Positions 1-9,840 of a stretch of 64,000 nucleotides of DNA are shown one piece after another. Each line of letters begins with the position of its first letter. The first letter of the stretch is position 1. Both the position numbers and the translations under genes were made by a program. The notes under the pieces were generated by a model. That model saw only the letters and a program-made list of their open reading frames with translations, had not been told where the DNA came from and made no database searches. The DNA is from Scalesia atractyloides (taxonomy: Eukaryota; Streptophyta; Magnoliopsida; Asterales; Asteraceae): NCBI GenBank assembly GCA_947069175.1, contig CAMTDV010000017.1, forward strand, positions 39,503,126-39,567,125, given 5' to 3'.

Positions 1-537
1 TTGGGTTTGCTTCGCGAGTAGAGGGTTTTGGGGTAATTTCGCTTTCATCACTTGATATTCGTGGGATTTGGTATCGATAGGTCGAGCCGGTTCGTTCTAG
101 CACTTCGCATTTCGTCCCTATCTTTCGGTTAATCATCTCTAGCGGGAGGTTATTCGGGTAGATTAGGATATTTTGCCACTGCCATAGTCAGGATAGCGTT
201 GCATGATTCTAGTGATTCGACACCTAGGTAGTCTTTTCTCATCATATTTGATCTACACTTCGCTCCGGTGTTCGTTTGTGTGTTTGTTTCGTTAGCTTTA
301 TTCATCTTTTTATAATTACTTAGGTTATTAGATAAACATTAAAATCAAACTTAAAATTAACTTTGTATTCGATAACGGTTCAGTATCTAGGGTTTGCCCA
401 TAGTGTCCACGTATTGATATCCGATCTTGCCATCTATATTACACTACGACCGGTGCACTTGCCGATTTTGTGTTGTTTAGTTTGCGATTCCATTTTAAAA
501 CTTGTCTGATTTTTGATATACACATTTTCACACATCA
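1..537 (+). mobile_element. 3' part of the 5' LTR of an Athila-type Ty3/gypsy element
   Basis: This stretch is nearly identical to 12764-13292, the end of the complete LTR further down, and ends in the same ACACATCA. It is followed six bases later by a tRNA-Asp-type primer site, so it is the right end of a 5' LTR whose start lies outside the window. Small differences from the 3' LTR (for example a short indel near 45-55) show that the two copies have diverged since insertion. Confidence 0.9.
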
Positions 538-543
538 AGTTTT

Positions 544-560
544 TGGCGCCGCTGACGAGG
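544..560 (+). other. Primer binding site, tRNA-Asp type
   Basis: TGGCGCCGCTGACGAGG follows the LTR end by a few bases. It closely resembles the complement of the 3' end of plant tRNA-Asp, the usual primer of Athila/Tat elements, with small mismatches. A second site of this type lies at 35128. Confidence 0.85.
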
Positions 561-837
561 ACATTGGCACTTTAGAGAACGACCCGAGTCGTCTATCTAG
601 TTGTTTACTTGCTTTCTTAGATTTTCATTGCGTTTAGGTGACTTTTGTTTGAAATTTGTGCCTTTAGGGTTAGATTTGCTTTAGTATTTAGATTAGTAGT
701 CTTACCATTTTATGCACCATACTCGTTCATAGGGCCCACCTTCGTTTGTTGCTTCGTTTGAGCCTGAGCAAGATTTCAACGAGTGCCTTCGTACCATCCG
801 AGCTAGTCAGGTACACATTCCAACTTCTGCTTTTACT
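561..837 (+). other. Athila leader, no gene seen
   Basis: Untranslated leader between the primer site and gag. Reading frames are interrupted and no structured feature was recognised. Confidence 0.5.
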
Positions 838-1527
838 ATGGGTGATGCTGATGCCCAGCTAGGAGAGTCGTCGCTGATTACACGAGGCCGAATGCGGCCA
901 ATGCTCGATCCAGCATTACCGACCCACCATCGGTGTTAATAGCTGGCAGATTCTGTCTCAGATCATCACGATGGTTACGAATACCAGCCAGTTCCATGGG
1001 TTACCTTCTGAGGACCTGAATGTTCACCTTTCTCGCTTTTCAGCTATCTACGACACATTTCAGACGCAAGGCGTTAACGAGGACGCCTGCAAGCTGCGCT
1101 TATTCCCATTCTCACTTGCTGACCGAGCCCACGCTTGGTTGGAATCCTTTCCTACGGGATCCATCACCACTTGGGCCGAGATACAAGATAAATTCTTAGC
1201 AAAATATCCCCCCCCCCCCGCCAAAACTGCTCGTCTAAGGAGCATGATTCAGGAGTTCCGTCAAAAGGAGGGAGAGTCTTTTTACAAGACATGGGAGCGT
1301 TTCAAGGAACTGTTAGTCAAGTGTCCTCATCAGGGATTCTAGAATTGGGCGTTAGTTGAGAAGTTCTATCATGGAGTGATGCACACCATGAGGAATATGC
1401 TGAAAACTACTGCTGGTGGCAATCAGATGACCGCCAAGACACTAGAGGACTGCACTGAGATGTTTGAGGACATCGCGATGAGAAGCTATGAGTTTCCGGA
1501 TTCTAGAGATTCGTCTACTACACAAAG
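838..1527 (+). pseudogene. Athila gag fragment, broken
   Basis: The translation matches the retrotransposon gag (capsid) domain. The best-preserved run starts at 971 (MVTNTSQFHGLPSEDLNVHL), continues through LFPFSLADRAHAWLESFP and ends at an in-frame TAG at 1340-1342. The same frame then goes on (NWALVEKFYHGVMHTM) to about 1527. Upstream, a gag-like run beginning near 838 is out of frame with this part; the shift lies near 930. The C-terminal half of gag, including any zinc knuckle, and the protease are missing: reverse transcriptase sequence follows directly. In Athila elements gag packages the RNA; this copy cannot make the full protein. Confidence 0.85.
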
Positions 1528-4197
1528 ATGGATATTAAGGGTCTCAACCCTTCGTTCTGCACGCGCAAGATCTTGATGGAAGAGGAGTTTAAGCCGGTGG
1601 TTCAGCCTCAGAGAAGGCTAAACCTGAATATGCAGGATGTCGTAAAGAAAGAGGTGATTAAGCTGCTGGATGCAGGGCTGATTTACCCAATTTCGGACTC
1701 TGCATGGGTGAGTCTCGTCCAGGTGGTCCCCAAGAAGGGGGGTATGACAGTGGTCGTCAACGATAAAAATGAGTTGATACCCACCCAGACCGTCACCGGC
1801 TGGCGAGTTTGCATAGATTATCGCAGACTTAATGACGCCACGCGCAAGGACTACTTTCCAGATCCCATTGCACCGGAGGATCAAGAAAAGACCACGTTTA
1901 CATGCCCTTTTGGCACCTTTGCGTATCGACGCATGCTGTTTGGGTTATGTAATGATCCAGACACATTTCAGCGTTGTATGGTGGCGATATTTCACGAGTT
2001 GATTGAGGACTCCATGGAGGTGTTCATGGATGATTTTTCTATGTTTGGGAGTTCATTCGATCACTTTTTGCGTAATCTAGAGCGTGTGCTTACTCGATGT
2101 GAGGAGACAAACCTGATGCTTAACTGGGAGAAGTGTCACTTTATGGTTCGAGAGGGGATTGTGCTAGGGCACAAGATTTCACAAGCGGGGCTTGAGGTTG
2201 ACCAAGCCAAAGTAGATGTTATTTCTAAGGTCCCGCCGCCTAATTCTGTGAAATCTATTAGGAGTTTCTTGGGTCATGCGGGATTCTACCGCCGTTTCAT
2301 TCGCGACTTATCGAAGATTGCTACCCCGATAACCCAGCTGCTAGAGAAGGATAGGCCGTTTGTGTTCGATGATGAGTGTTTGAAGGCCTTCGATTTGATA
2401 AGGGAGAGGTTAGTGAGTGCTCCCATTCTGATTGCTCCTGATTGGAGCCTCCCGTTCGAGATCATGTGCGACGCTAGTGACTTCGCAGTTAGGGTCGTTT
2501 TTGGTCAGCGTAGGGAGAAACACTTTCATCCCATTTTACTACGCTAGCAAGACCCTAAACGATGCCCAGGAGAATTATACCACGATAGAGAAAGAGTTGC
2601 TAGCAGTGGTATTCGCGTGTGATAAATTCTGGTCGTATCTTGTGCTATCAAAGAGTATTCTTTTCACGGACCACGCAGCCCTTAGATACTTGTTCGCGAA
2701 GAAGGATGCGAAGCCGTGGCTGATTCAGTGGATTCTGCTACTTCAGGAGTTCGATTTAGAGATTAGAGATAAGAAGGGTGCTAAGAATGTGGCGGCCGAC
2801 CATTTGTCGAGACTAGAGAGCCCCGAGATAGAGAAGACTCGGGAGGAGAGGGTTGGGGATGATTTTCCCCATGAGGTGTTAATGTTTTTGAAAGCCCACG
2901 AGGAAGGCTTTCCCTGGTTCGCTGATCTAGCGAATTACTTGTCTACAGGTGACCTTGTGGAGGGCATGACGTACCAGCAGAAGAAGAAATTCTTTGCGGA
3001 TGTCAAGCACTACACTTGGGAGGATCCGTACTTGTTCAGGATCGGAGCGGACCAGGTTATTAGCAGATGTGTGTTTGGGTCCGAGTCCCGCAGTATTCTG
3101 CGGCATTGTCATGAGGGACCGACTGGTGGTCATTATGGTGCGGCTTACACAGCCAAGCGGGTGTTTGACGCGGGATGTTATTGGCCGACCATCTTTAAGG
3201 ACGCACATGAGTTTGTGCGTAGTTGTGAAGCCTGTTAGAGGACAGGAAATATCTCATCCCGGAATGAGATGCCTCATAACCCTATTCAGGTTGTGGAAGT
3301 GTTTGACATTTGGGGAATCGATTTCATGGGTCCGTTCCCTATGTCGAGAGGGAGCCGATACATTCTAGTCGCGATCGACTATGTTTCTAAGTGGGTAGAG
3401 GCGGATGCCTACGAACGACGCTAGGGTAGTTGTGAGATTTCTGAGGAGATTGTTTGCTAAGTTCAGGACACCGAAGTCCTTGATTTCAGATCGAGACACC
3501 CACTTTTTCAATTCACAGATGGAGAAAGTCTTGAAACGTTATGGGGCCACCCATCGGCTTTCAACGACTTATCATCCTCAGACTAGTGGGCAGGTGGAAA
3601 ACTCGAACATGGGGAGTAAAAGAATCTTGGAAAAAACCATCGGAAACAGTCCAATCGACTGGTCTGACAAGTTAGATGACGCACTGTGGGCGTTCCAACG
3701 CTTATCGGACATCTATTGGGACTACTCCCTTTAGGTTAATTTATGGGAAAGCGTGTCATTTACCTGTCGAGCTTGAGCACAGAGCCGATTGGGCGTTGAG
3801 GGTAGTCAATCTTGACTTGCCGGCTGCAGGGAAGAAGCGGTTTCTTCAGATTCACGAGTTGGAGGAGTTATGCGAGGAGGCGTACGATAAATCATGGCAT
3901 ATAAGGAGCGCACCAAGGAGTTACACGATAAAACACTTGAAGCAGGTGAAAGATTTCAAGTGTGGGGAAAAGGTGTTGCTGTATAATTCCCGGTTGAAGT
4001 TGTTCCCGGGAAAGTTGAGATCACGTTGGTGTGGACCGTATGTGGTCATGCAGGTGTTCCCGTATGAAACGATAGAGGTTGAAAATGAGGACGGTCAAAG
4101 GTTTAAGGTTACTGGTCAACATTTGAAGCATTTTGTCAAGGGACCGACCGAGGAGAAAGAGGAGGAGGTGATTGACCTCCCAGTGATGAGCACGTGA
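1528..4197 (+). pseudogene. Athila pol fragment: reverse transcriptase, RNase H, integrase
   Basis: Reverse transcriptase runs from about 1528 to 2500, with GWRVCIDYRRLNDATRKD and an FMDD catalytic box near 2030. RNase H follows near 2530-2820 (YTTIEKELLAVVFACDKF, then NVAADHLSRLE). The integrase zinc-binding region lies near 3100-3240, and the integrase core at 3290-3740 has DFMGPF, SDRDTHF and a glutamate in HPQTSGQVEN. The C-terminal region ends at 4197. Damage: about 30 palm residues between DYFPDPI and APEDQEK are missing in frame, which removes the first catalytic aspartate; there is a frameshift near 2530, a TAG at 3236-3238, and frameshifts near 3400 and 3710. The protease and N-terminal part of reverse transcriptase are deleted. 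The copy is dead but clearly of Athila lineage. Confidence 0.92.
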
Positions 4198-4440
4198 GAG
4201 TTTGTTCGCACACTCGGGGTTATCCCGAGTTGTAGAGTTTGTACCGTGTTTTGTGTATTTCACTTCTGTATTTTGAGTCTGTAGTGTCTGGTTATTGTCG
4301 AACGTACTAACCGGTTTATCGAGATCCGCAGTTACAGGTTGAATTAAACGAATCAAGGAAACCGGGCGATTCGATAGTGTAAGTATGTATTTTTTTGTAA
4401 ATTTGTGCTATTTTAATAATCAAAATAATCAAAACTGAGT
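4198..4440 (+). other. Spacer after Athila pol
   Basis: Non-coding, moderately AT-rich. No gene or repeat was recognised before the palindromes starting at 4448. Confidence 0.4.
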
Positions 4441-4447
4441 TCACAGC

Positions 4448-4575
4448 CTTACGGACCGTAAGCATGATACCATACGGTCTGCAAGGCTAAGTTGGTTATA
4501 AAAAAATATATAGCCCGCAAGGGTGAACCCTTACGGTCCGTAACCGTGTCGTCAGATAAAAAAATATATATACCC
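4448..4575 (+). promoter_or_regulatory. Palindrome and TATA-like module between pol and ATHILA ORF1
   Basis: CTTACGGACCGTAAG at 4448-4462 is a perfect 7+1+7 palindrome. TTACGGTCCGTAA at 4531-4543 is a second one. TATA-like runs follow near 4497 (TATAAAAAAA) and near 4558. The same palindromes lie just upstream of TATA boxes in this element's LTR (11624-11784 and 11962-12098). The arrangement suggests an internal promoter for the downstream ORF; that function is inferred. Confidence 0.5.
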
Positions 4576-5396
4576 CCAAATTGGGGTCATCTTCCCCATT
4601 TCAATACACCCACCACCGCCTCACTCACACCTCGCCACCTCGCCACCCACCGGTTACCACTCGACCGCAACCACTTACCATCCACCCACCAACCTCAACC
4701 TCTCTTTCACACACACCGGCCATCGTCGCGCCACCACCCACCACAATTCACCACCATCACCTATCTACCTTCACCACACCCACTCCTCACCGCTATTCGC
4801 CACCACTTCGCCGCCGCGACGTCTCCCTCTCCGACGACCACCTACCGTCTGCCGCAAACCACCATCTCCACCGCCATTCACCTTCCATCTCCACCTCCGG
4901 CCACCGTCGATTCGCCGTCGCGCACCACCGCCATTTACCATACCACCACCTCGCCACTGATCGACCACCTCTCACACCACCGTCGCTCCCGCCAACCACC
5001 ACTGCTACCTCGGTTCCCGTGTCGACGAACAAGTTCGTACCCAATCCCTGTCAAGTTCTTATGTATAGTTTGTATGTTGGTTTGGTTCAGTGAGTCATGA
5101 TTAGTCGTATCGGTTATCGTTTAGTGTAAAGCGTAGGCGAGTCGTCTTGATTTTTCTTTAGGATAATGTATTGTTGTAGTTGTTTCATTAAGATTCCTGC
5201 TAATACACCCGTTGACGTTTTGACTAGAATTTATATATATGTTTCAAATGTCATGGGTGATACGTGTTGTTGTTGTTGTAGTGTCATATTTTCGAGTTGT
5301 GTAGAGTTTGCTTTTGTTAGTTAGTCTTTTTTTAGTTCGTATCGGTGGTTGTACTATTTTCGGATGCCTAAAGTATGATGACATTGAGCGTTGAAT

Positions 5397-5400
<4 letters not shown>
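4576..5400 (+). other. CACC-rich low-complexity stretch and spacer
   Basis: About 4600-5000 is strongly skewed to C, A and T with ACC and CCA runs, so open frames appear on both strands by composition alone. The translations are Thr/Pro/His-rich with no domain. I treat this as leader or spacer sequence of the Athila element, not as genes. Confidence 0.5.

Positions 5401-5448
<48 letters not shown>
5400..5448. repeat. (AT)n microsatellite
   Basis: About 24 uninterrupted AT dinucleotides. Confidence 0.95.
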
Positions 5449-5451
<3 letters not shown>

Positions 5452-5775
5452 GTGTGCGATTTGTTGTTGCATTTTATTTGCAGGATTGTGATCGCCTCGC
5501 CCGTACTCAATCTCCATTCGGGCGAGGCCGGTCGTTTTCTTGTAATTACGTCGGGGGCATGCCGAAATTTTGAATTTTTCTTAATTATTGTTGTTGTGTA
5601 TTTATTTGTTGCGGCCGCGAACGAAATGCTATACGGCCACAACCACCGTCCCCATAACACCAAAAATACGGTTTTCATTATCTATCTTAAATAAATAAAT
5701 AAATAATGCATCATAAAACGTGTTTGGGGACGGCGGCTTTTATTATTTTTTTTGCGTTTCTCATTATTGTAAACA

Positions 5776-5787
5776 AGTGCAGGTATG
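5776..5787 (+). promoter_or_regulatory. Possible 3' splice site before ATHILA ORF1
   Basis: AAGTGCAG followed by GT and an ATG at 5785 resembles a plant intron acceptor preceded by a T-rich tract. If it is used, the ORF1 transcript would be spliced, as an env-type subgenomic message would be. There is no transcript evidence here. Confidence 0.35.
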
Positions 5788-7087
5788 GCGTCATCATCAT
5801 CACAGCCGTCCCGCAAGTGGGGACGACCTTCCAATCAGCGCACTCCGTCGGCACAGGCCCCCCTGAGCGACCTGCCAGAGTTATCCGTTATTCAGAGGAT
5901 GAGCAAATAGCTGATTTGCTAGCAGCACCACCGCTACCAGTTGACCTTCCATCAGTGGAGGAGCATACTGTCCTACAGTTCCACCCAGATTCAGACGGGT
6001 TTACAGATTTGCAGAGGTATATTGGTCTGCGCTATCATAGAGCCAGAGTAATAGATTGGAGACTGATGGAGCGCATGGATGTTCGCGCCATACTGGAGGG
6101 GCTGATTACACCTCGATGGAGGAGGTTGTTAGATGAGAGACGGGCATTCCATCACGAGCTGGTGTTTGAGTTTCATGCTACATTCAGATTCCATCATGCA
6201 CGTCTCACTGATCCAGCCGCATTTAGCTTTGCGCTTGGCCGCAGGATACATGTTTTATCCCTCGCTCAGTTTGTTGTCCGCACAGGTTTGTACACGCTAG
6301 AGGAGACTACACAACCGATTTTTACCGAGAGTTTGATGGGTTGGACAGATACGCATCACCACAGTGTGTTACCACTTCACAGCTTACAGGATTTTGGTCC
6401 AACATAGGAGATGGTGCGTGGGTTTCAAGGATCCCAGCTTCATAGATCAGGTAAGTTATCCGTTTCGTCCACCAGATTCTTAGTTGCACCGTCCTTTCTC
6501 GATACGTGAGTCTCGAGAAAGTGACATATCATGATCTATTCGCATTATATTGTATGGTGCAGGGCCAGGAGGCAAACTTAGCGGTATTTTTGCTTCTTTC
6601 GTTTGACAGAGCTCAAGGGCGAGGTACAGACTAGAGGATTTGCATGGATTCTTATATTAGCGTACTCGCTGAGAGCTTAGAGGTATTCGTAGATTTTCAG
6701 CCAGCATGGTTGCACGAGGAGCCTGCTTGGTCGGTGTTTAGGCTTAGTGATATGAGGCAGATGACCCAGTTGTTGGCAGCAGGCAATCCGCCTAGATTTC
6801 TTGAGCCGAGGATAGTGCAGGTAGTTCCTGGGGCTGAGGGAGAGTCACAGGAGGACGCCCCAGTTGTTGCACCATGCCACCAGCATGGCGGTAGGCAGAG
6901 GGCTCAGGTTAGGGCACCTGGAGCCCCTAGGGCACAGAGGACAGTGAATGAGACGTTGGATAGTTTGGAGCAGGTTGTTGAGGAGGTTAGGGATTCACAG
7001 GCAGAGATCAGGATGATGTTACATCGCATCATGGATCATCTTCACATTCCTCCACAGGTTCAGCAGCCACCACCAGGCCTGCAGTAG
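5785..7087 (+). pseudogene. ATHILA ORF1-like (env-position) gene, broken
   Basis: The position between pol and the polypurine tract, and the sequence, fit the plant ATHILA ORF1 family, whose function is unknown. From the ATG at 5785 the frame gives a Ser-rich start (MASSSSQPSRKWGRP) and soon stops. The adjacent frame (open 5706-6407) carries the conserved-looking body, including LQRYIGLRYHRARVIDW and RRAFHHELVFEFHATFRFHH, so a frameshift lies between about 5800 and 5880. A second break lies at 6405-6643. The C-terminal part, 6644-7087, has QPAWLHEEPAWSVFRLSDM and a run that looks like a coiled coil (ETLDSLEQVVEEVRDSQAEI) before a Pro/Gln-rich tail. No signal peptide or membrane segment stands out. 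Confidence 0.75.
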
Positions 7088-7292
7088 TCAGCAATCAGAG
7101 TTGGATTTTGTAACATCCGTAAAAAACCGGGTTAACCAAAACCCGCTTCGTTTATTAACCGAACATCCAGTTAAAAATTTCGTTGCGTATTTAATGCTCA
7201 AATTAATTTTAAACGATACATAATTAATAAGTATATTAAAATATAAAATTTATAACTGAAAATCTATTAAAAATAATGAAATAAAAATAAAA

Positions 7293-7378
7293 TGCTGAAG
7301 CCGGGTTTCGAACCCGGGTCAGCCAGATATAAGCTTAGCGATTTAACTCACACTCGCCCAACCACTCCGCCACTTGTG
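7293..7378 (-). repeat. tRNA-like module R in solo LTR A
   Basis: On the minus strand the A-box-like TGGCGGAGTGG (7372-7362) and a perfect B box GGTTCGAAACC (7314-7304) are present. The B box sits in a T-arm-like hairpin with CCGGG/CCCGG stems. The A box resembles that of Leu/Ser tRNAs. The acceptor stem does not pair well, so this is a tRNA-derived relic rather than a tRNA gene. The same module recurs at 50363, 56063 and 57484. Confidence 0.7.
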
Positions 7379-8367
7379 TTTCTTGTTGATTATTTGAAAC
7401 AATTAATACATAAAATAAAATTGGAAATCAAACCCAACTACTCAGCGCGCCCCAAATCAATCTCGCCGGAAATCCCGACAAATTCATCAAACTTTGCCGT
7501 TTTCTTTTGGATTTAACGGTTACATTTACAGCAACATCGGTTATAACCGAAAAATCCAATCAATTTCATTCATGGACAATAATCCCTGTTCGAAACTGAA
7601 AACATAATTCAATCCGAGTTATACCTTATTCACCAGTTGTGCTCACGAGTTATCTCACTTACACTCTCCATTTCGGTCAGAAAAACCTCGCCGCAGTCGC
7701 CGGAATTCTCTGCAAATTAACCGGAAGTTATCGCCGGAAAACCGAGTTCATTCCATCCCGTCTGCTTACCCAAAAATAAGATCTCAGAGTTCATACTGAC
7801 ATCACCCACACTCACCTTAAACCCCTGAAGAATCACTGTCGCAAGAAATTTCACTCGCCGGAATTCTCTGCAAGTCGCCGGAAAACCGAGACTTTCATCT
7901 ACACGGTAATTACCTCGACTTTTCTGTTTCATTCCATTATTAGACAAATTCTAACATCACTCCATCACCCAGAATCAACCCCAGACGACATTGCCGGATT
8001 TTCTGTTTTCGCCGGAAAACTTCTGGAATTTCCAGAAACTCGCTGTTAACCGGTATGATCATTTAAACCTACTGATAATCGTTACTCAGTAGTTCAATTT
8101 CACATCTAATCCATTCAAACTGTTAATTGATCCTAACAGAAGAAGTTCACAAAACAGAGCCGACGATCTTTGCCGGTTTTCTGAAGAAGACGATCAGTTC
8201 GGTACAATCATTCCCCAAACCCTTTTCTGTTCAATACATTGCAATTGTTTATAAAGTTCGTTAAATTAATTTAACAAATAACAGCATGGTTAAGCATTGT
8301 CTGTGTTTTGAACGAAGAAGACGAAGTCGCTTAGGTTATAAGATTAATTAAAATCAATATTATGAAC

Positions 8368-8445
8368 GGGTTAGACACACAGTCCAGCGGTGGACTGTGT
8401 GCAAATAAACACGCATACGTCCCGAGTTCGATCCTTGACACACGC
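8368..8445 (+). repeat. tRNA-like module 1 in solo LTR A
   Basis: A perfect 11-bp stem (CACACAGTCCA at 8376-8386, TGGACTGTGTG at 8391-8401) closes a GCGG loop in the place of the tRNA D arm. A B-box-like GAGTTCGATCC follows at 8424-8434. It is preceded by GGGTTAGA, as are most of the other forward modules. Confidence 0.65.
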
Positions 8446-8537
8446 ACACTCGCTTTAATAAAAATGTTCTTTTTAAAACAAACCGGATCCACACGCAGAA
8501 TCATGTTAAGTATAATAAAAACCGGAATATTTACCAA

Positions 8538-8612
8538 GTTAGACACACAATCCAGCGGTGGAATGTGTACCAAACTAAACCACAGGTCCCGGGTTCGAGA
8601 CCTGTGGAGAGC
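8538..8612 (+). repeat. tRNA-like module 2 in solo LTR A
   Basis: The D-arm-like stem-loop has the same GCGG loop. The B box GGTTCGAGACC (8592-8602) lies inside a perfect 9-bp stem, CCACAGGTC (8580-8588) with GACCTGTGG (8599-8607). Confidence 0.65.
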
Positions 8613-8703
8613 ACCGAGTCGATACCATTAAATCCTTTTTAAAATAAATGATTTTCGGATTAACTTAATTAGTGTATAAATATAATTAAAAACAGAAATA
8701 TTT

Positions 8704-8784
8704 CGGGTTAGACACGTAGCTCAGTTGGTAGAGCTGCGTGCACGCGTACGGGAGGTCACGGGTTCGAGTCTCACCCAACGCACA
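8704..8784 (+). repeat. tRNA-like module 3 in solo LTR A
   Basis: A canonical A box TAGCTCAGTTGG (8717-8728) and B box GGTTCGAGTCT (8761-8771) start 44 bases apart, exactly as in a tRNA (positions 8 and 52). The 5' half folds as CACGTAGCTC with GAGCTGCGTG. The T and acceptor stems are degenerate and no anticodon can be assigned. Confidence 0.75.
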
Positions 8785-9273
8785 CATACAAACGACCGAA
8801 CCGGTCAACGGTCAACAGTAATGGTCAACGGTCTACGGTCAAGTCAAAAAGTCAACATTTTTTTATTATTTTATTTATTTATTTAAATTAAAAATCAATT
8901 AAAAATACTTAAAAATAACATTTTTAAAGTTAGAAAATAGCCTTAAACTCACAAAAATATATCCAAAAATCCTACTAAAATTGATTAATAAAATCCGCTT
9001 ATTTACCGAACCGTTATGTTATTATCTAGGTTAGTTTTCTCTCGTGGATAAATCCAAACTCGTGCGCATTCAACATCATCCACCGAACGCACCCAATGTG
9101 AGTGAATCTTACAACTCCCCTTTTTATTACACGTTTTGGGGTGTATCATGTGTCGCTTAAACTAGTTCGTTTATTCAAACTCGTGCTATACCATATTATG
9201 ATCTAAACTTAGAATGTAAATATTGTTTGTTGTTATGTATTACGTATTGTCAAGTTGTATGCAAATTAATTGT

Positions 9274-9434
9274 TAGGCCCGTCAGTTCCTCGTGGGAGAC
9301 GAGTTGAACAACGCGTGCCTTAAAACTCATTCATTAGGCTCATCAGTTCGTAGAACAACGCGTGCCTCAAAACTCATTCATTAGGCCCATCAGTTCCTCG
9401 TGGGAGACGAGTTGAACAACGCGTGCCTCAAAAC
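9274..9434 (+). repeat. Short tandem repeats in solo LTR A
   Basis: About three imperfect copies of a roughly 50-bp unit containing TTAGGCCCATCAGTTCCTCG and ending ACGCGTGCC. Related units occur twice in the LTR at 50180 (near 52215 and 52370). Confidence 0.85.
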
Positions 9435-9840
9435 AATCTATTGTTGTATGTGTGTGCATTATTTAATATTAAGTGTTTTGTGAATAAGTTTACATCTATA
9501 TTTACTCATATGTGGTTATGCACTTTATTTTATAATCAATTCAATAAACTTGTTTAAATGTTTCTCATATGATTCACTCGCCAACTTTTTGTTGATCCAA
9601 AAACCATTTTTACACATGATACAGGTGAACAGGATGAAGCAAGGAAAACATAGGAAATGCCTTAGAAGAAAATAATGAAGTCTAGAAAGATGTGTAGAAC
9701 ATGTTGTAATTATGATTGTATGATTCCCTTTAAACTGTAATAATAAATATGAAACGTTATAATAAATGTCATGAGCTTTGATGAAAACCCAATCATGCCC
9801 CGATCACCTTTTCTGCTGCGGGTCGGGGTGTGACAGATTT

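Larger units (their letters stand above)
7104..9840 (+). mobile_element. Solo LTR of a chromovirus (subfamily A), with target duplication
   Basis: The LTR spans 7109-9835 (2727 bp), starting TGTAACATCCG and ending GGTCGGGGTGTGACA. It is flanked by the perfect 5-bp duplication GATTT (7104-7108 and 9836-9840). It is homologous end to end to the LTR at 50180-52869, which is followed by a primer site and gag. No internal region remains, so this is a product of LTR-LTR recombination. It interrupts the Athila element between ORF1 and the polypurine tract and is therefore younger. It contains four tRNA-like modules and a short tandem repeat, annotated separately. Confidence 0.95.

Noticed and set aside
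4492..5100. Overlapping frames of 170-202 codons on the plus strand and shorter ones on the minus strand
   Set aside because: They arise from the CACC-rich composition; the translations are low-complexity Thr/Pro/His with no domain, and several frames are open at once.
8704..8784. A functional tRNA gene
   Set aside because: A and B boxes are well placed, but the acceptor and T stems do not pair properly and no anticodon arm can be defined; the unit sits inside LTRs in several copies.
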